Translations under genes and position numbers: made by a program
Part shown: positions 5,434 through 6,490 of the stretch, one piece after another
Numbering within the stretch: position 1 is the first letter of the stretch
Layout of the letters: each line of letters opens with the position of its first letter
DNA from: Chloroflexota bacterium
GTDB taxonomy: Bacteria; Chloroflexota; UBA6077; JACQUR01
Direction: 5' to 3'
Assembly: GCA_016210245.1 (NCBI GenBank)
Contig: JACQUR010000328.1
Span: forward strand, 1-6,490
Length of the DNA stretch: 6,490 nucleotides
The notes under the pieces: model-generated
What the model saw: only the letters and a program-made list of their open reading frames with translations
Database searches by the model: none
What the model was told of the DNA's origin: nothing

Positions 5434-6490
5434 ACGGCCAGGGCAGCAGCACCAACCCGGACGTGCTGGGGACGCAACTCGTGGCCGGCCTGTCGGACAC
5501 CGTCAGCCTGGCCCGCATGCCGGCCGGAGCGGGGCCGAACGGCGACGCGCTCTACCTGTACTGGACGGAGGAGGCGACCGGACGGCTGTGGTGGAGCAAG
5601 GCCACGGTGGACGGGACCAACTACGCCGCCTGGAGCGCGCCCACCGACCAGGCAGCCGCCCTGGCCCGCAACTGGAGCCTGGCCACCGCGCCCGACCCCA
5701 CCAACCAGGCCATCATCGTCGGCTACTACAACGCATCGAACAACGCCGAACGGATCGCCCGCCAGCGGGCCAGCGCCGACACCACCTGGACGCCGCTGCT
5801 GGTGGAGGCCGGCAGTCGGCTGGGCTACCTGATGAGCCTGGCGGTGGACGGCAGCCACGTGTACGTCTTCTACCAGACCGAGAGCGGCCAACTGGTCTAC
5901 CGCCGCTACCTGGAAGGCACGGGCTGGGATGCCGCCGACCGGGTGGTGGACAGCGCCACGAGCACCTGGTACCCGGCGGCCCGCCAGGAGGTGAGCGGCG
6001 GGCAGACCGACGTGGTCTACACCCGCACCAACGCTCAGAACGAGCCGGAGACCGCCCACTGCCGGGTGACCACCAGTCGGCCCTTCCTGTGCAACCTGGC
6101 AGTGAGCCCGGTGGCGCCGCTGGCGGGCCAGAGCACGAGCCTCCGCTACACCCTGGGGGATGACGGCAGCGGACCGCTGAACGTGACGGCCACGATCGCC
6201 AACAGCAGCGGCACCGTAGTGCGCACCCTGAGCGCCAGCCAACTGCCGGGCGCGCAGAGCCTGAGCTGGGATGGCAGGGATTCGTTTGGGGAGATCCTGC
6301 CGGCTGGCAGCTACACGCTGCGGATCATGGCCACCGACAGCCAGCAGCAGATGTCCGAGGAGCAGAGCACCAGCGCCAGCGTCACCCGCCAGGCCAGCAC
6401 CAGCTACGAGTATGACGGGCTCTCGCGCCTGATCGGCGTGGCCGCGCCCAGCGGCGCGACCAGCTACCAGTACGACGCGGTGGGCAACCG
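5373..6490 (+). CDS. Propeller - FlgD-like Ig - Rhs repeat protein, partial (runs off the right edge)
   Basis: Frame 3 opens after a TGA at 5370-5372 and stays open for over 370 codons to the edge. It continues the beta-propeller (NGDALYLYWTEEATGRLWWS, HVYVFYQTESGQLVYRRYL, TDVVYTRTN). At about 6106-6390 comes a FlgD-like Ig domain, recognised by NVTATIANSSGTVVRTLSAS, LSWDGRDSFGEILPAGSYTL and RIMATDS. From 6405 there are Rhs YD repeats: YEYDGLSRLIGV and, twenty residues later, YQYDAVGNR. Proteins built like this are exported to the cell surface; the Rhs part forms a hollow shell around a variable C-terminal toxin, which here would lie outside the window. A single missing base near 5373 explains the break with the preceding segment. 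If that shift is real, only an internal start such as GTG 5382 remains and the product would lack an export signal. Confidence 0.75.
6405..6490 (+). repeat. YD (Rhs) repeats, first two units
   Basis: Codons for YEYDGLSRL start at 6405 and for YQYDAVGNR at 6465, exactly 60 bases apart, matching the usual spacing of about 20 residues for Rhs/YD repeats. The array is cut by the window end. Confidence 0.8.

Noticed and set aside
5205..6242. Long minus-strand open frame (345 codons) opposite the Rhs gene
   Set aside because: Low-complexity Gly/Ala/Val/His sequence with no domain; the + strand frame has propeller, FlgD-like and YD repeats.
1..6490. CRISPR array, tRNA or rRNA genes
   Set aside because: No regularly spaced direct repeats and no recognisable RNA gene sequence were seen by eye on either strand.

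Overview
This window is high-GC bacterial DNA that reads as a patchwork of broken accessory genes rather than a healthy operon. The combination of a conjugative transfer ATPase, an AbiEii-type nucleotidyltransferase, an IS701-like transposase and a propeller-plus-Rhs protein would fit a Chloroflexota-like or similar high-GC environmental bacterium. That placement rests on protein flavour only and is weak. No housekeeping gene and no RNA gene was seen.

Layout, left to right, all on the + strand unless stated. (1) 3-410: C-terminal part of an AbiEii-family nucleotidyltransferase, entering from the left edge, whose middle appears to be deleted in frame. (2) 430 to about 676: start of a conjugation-type membrane protein (TrbL/VirB6-like guess), which runs by a frame change straight into (3) about 671-3321: a type IV secretion/conjugation coupling ATPase (VirD4/HerA-like). 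This ATPase has Walker A, DPH and Walker B motifs but is split over three frames by two apparent single-base insertions and one in-frame TAG. (4) 3318-3707: a small membrane protein gene overlapping the ATPase stop (ATGA). It carries a 66-bp near-perfect palindrome and a short TTCGAAT-type heptamer repeat. (5) 3598-3780, minus strand: a scrap of a HEPN-domain protein. (6) 3750-3923: a pair of 27-nt inverted repeats around about 120 bp of apparently non-coding DNA. (7) about 3986-4294: an N-terminal fragment of an IS701-like transposase, fused in frame to (8) 4295-4442: a 49-residue tail of an unknown protein, perhaps the end of a polymorphic-toxin tip. (9) 4443-4952: an intact small acidic gene with a good ribosome binding site, a candidate immunity protein. 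(10) about 5000-6490: a large secreted-type protein with a beta-propeller/sialidase-like region, a FlgD-like Ig domain and YD (Rhs) repeats. It is broken by one frameshift near 5373 and continues past the right edge.

Two themes emerge. The left half is a decaying integrative/conjugative element: transfer ATPase, transfer membrane protein and a cargo abortive-infection gene. The right half looks like a rearranged Rhs polymorphic-toxin locus, with a displaced toxin tail, an immunity-like gene and an Rhs carrier, joined to the element by IS701 debris. The most interesting signals are the toxin-tail/immunity/Rhs arrangement, the perfect-looking palindrome inside a reading frame, the paired inverted repeats beside the HEPN scrap, and the same-direction frame changes in the ATPase. 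The frame changes could be real decay or sequencing error, and the sequence alone cannot tell which.
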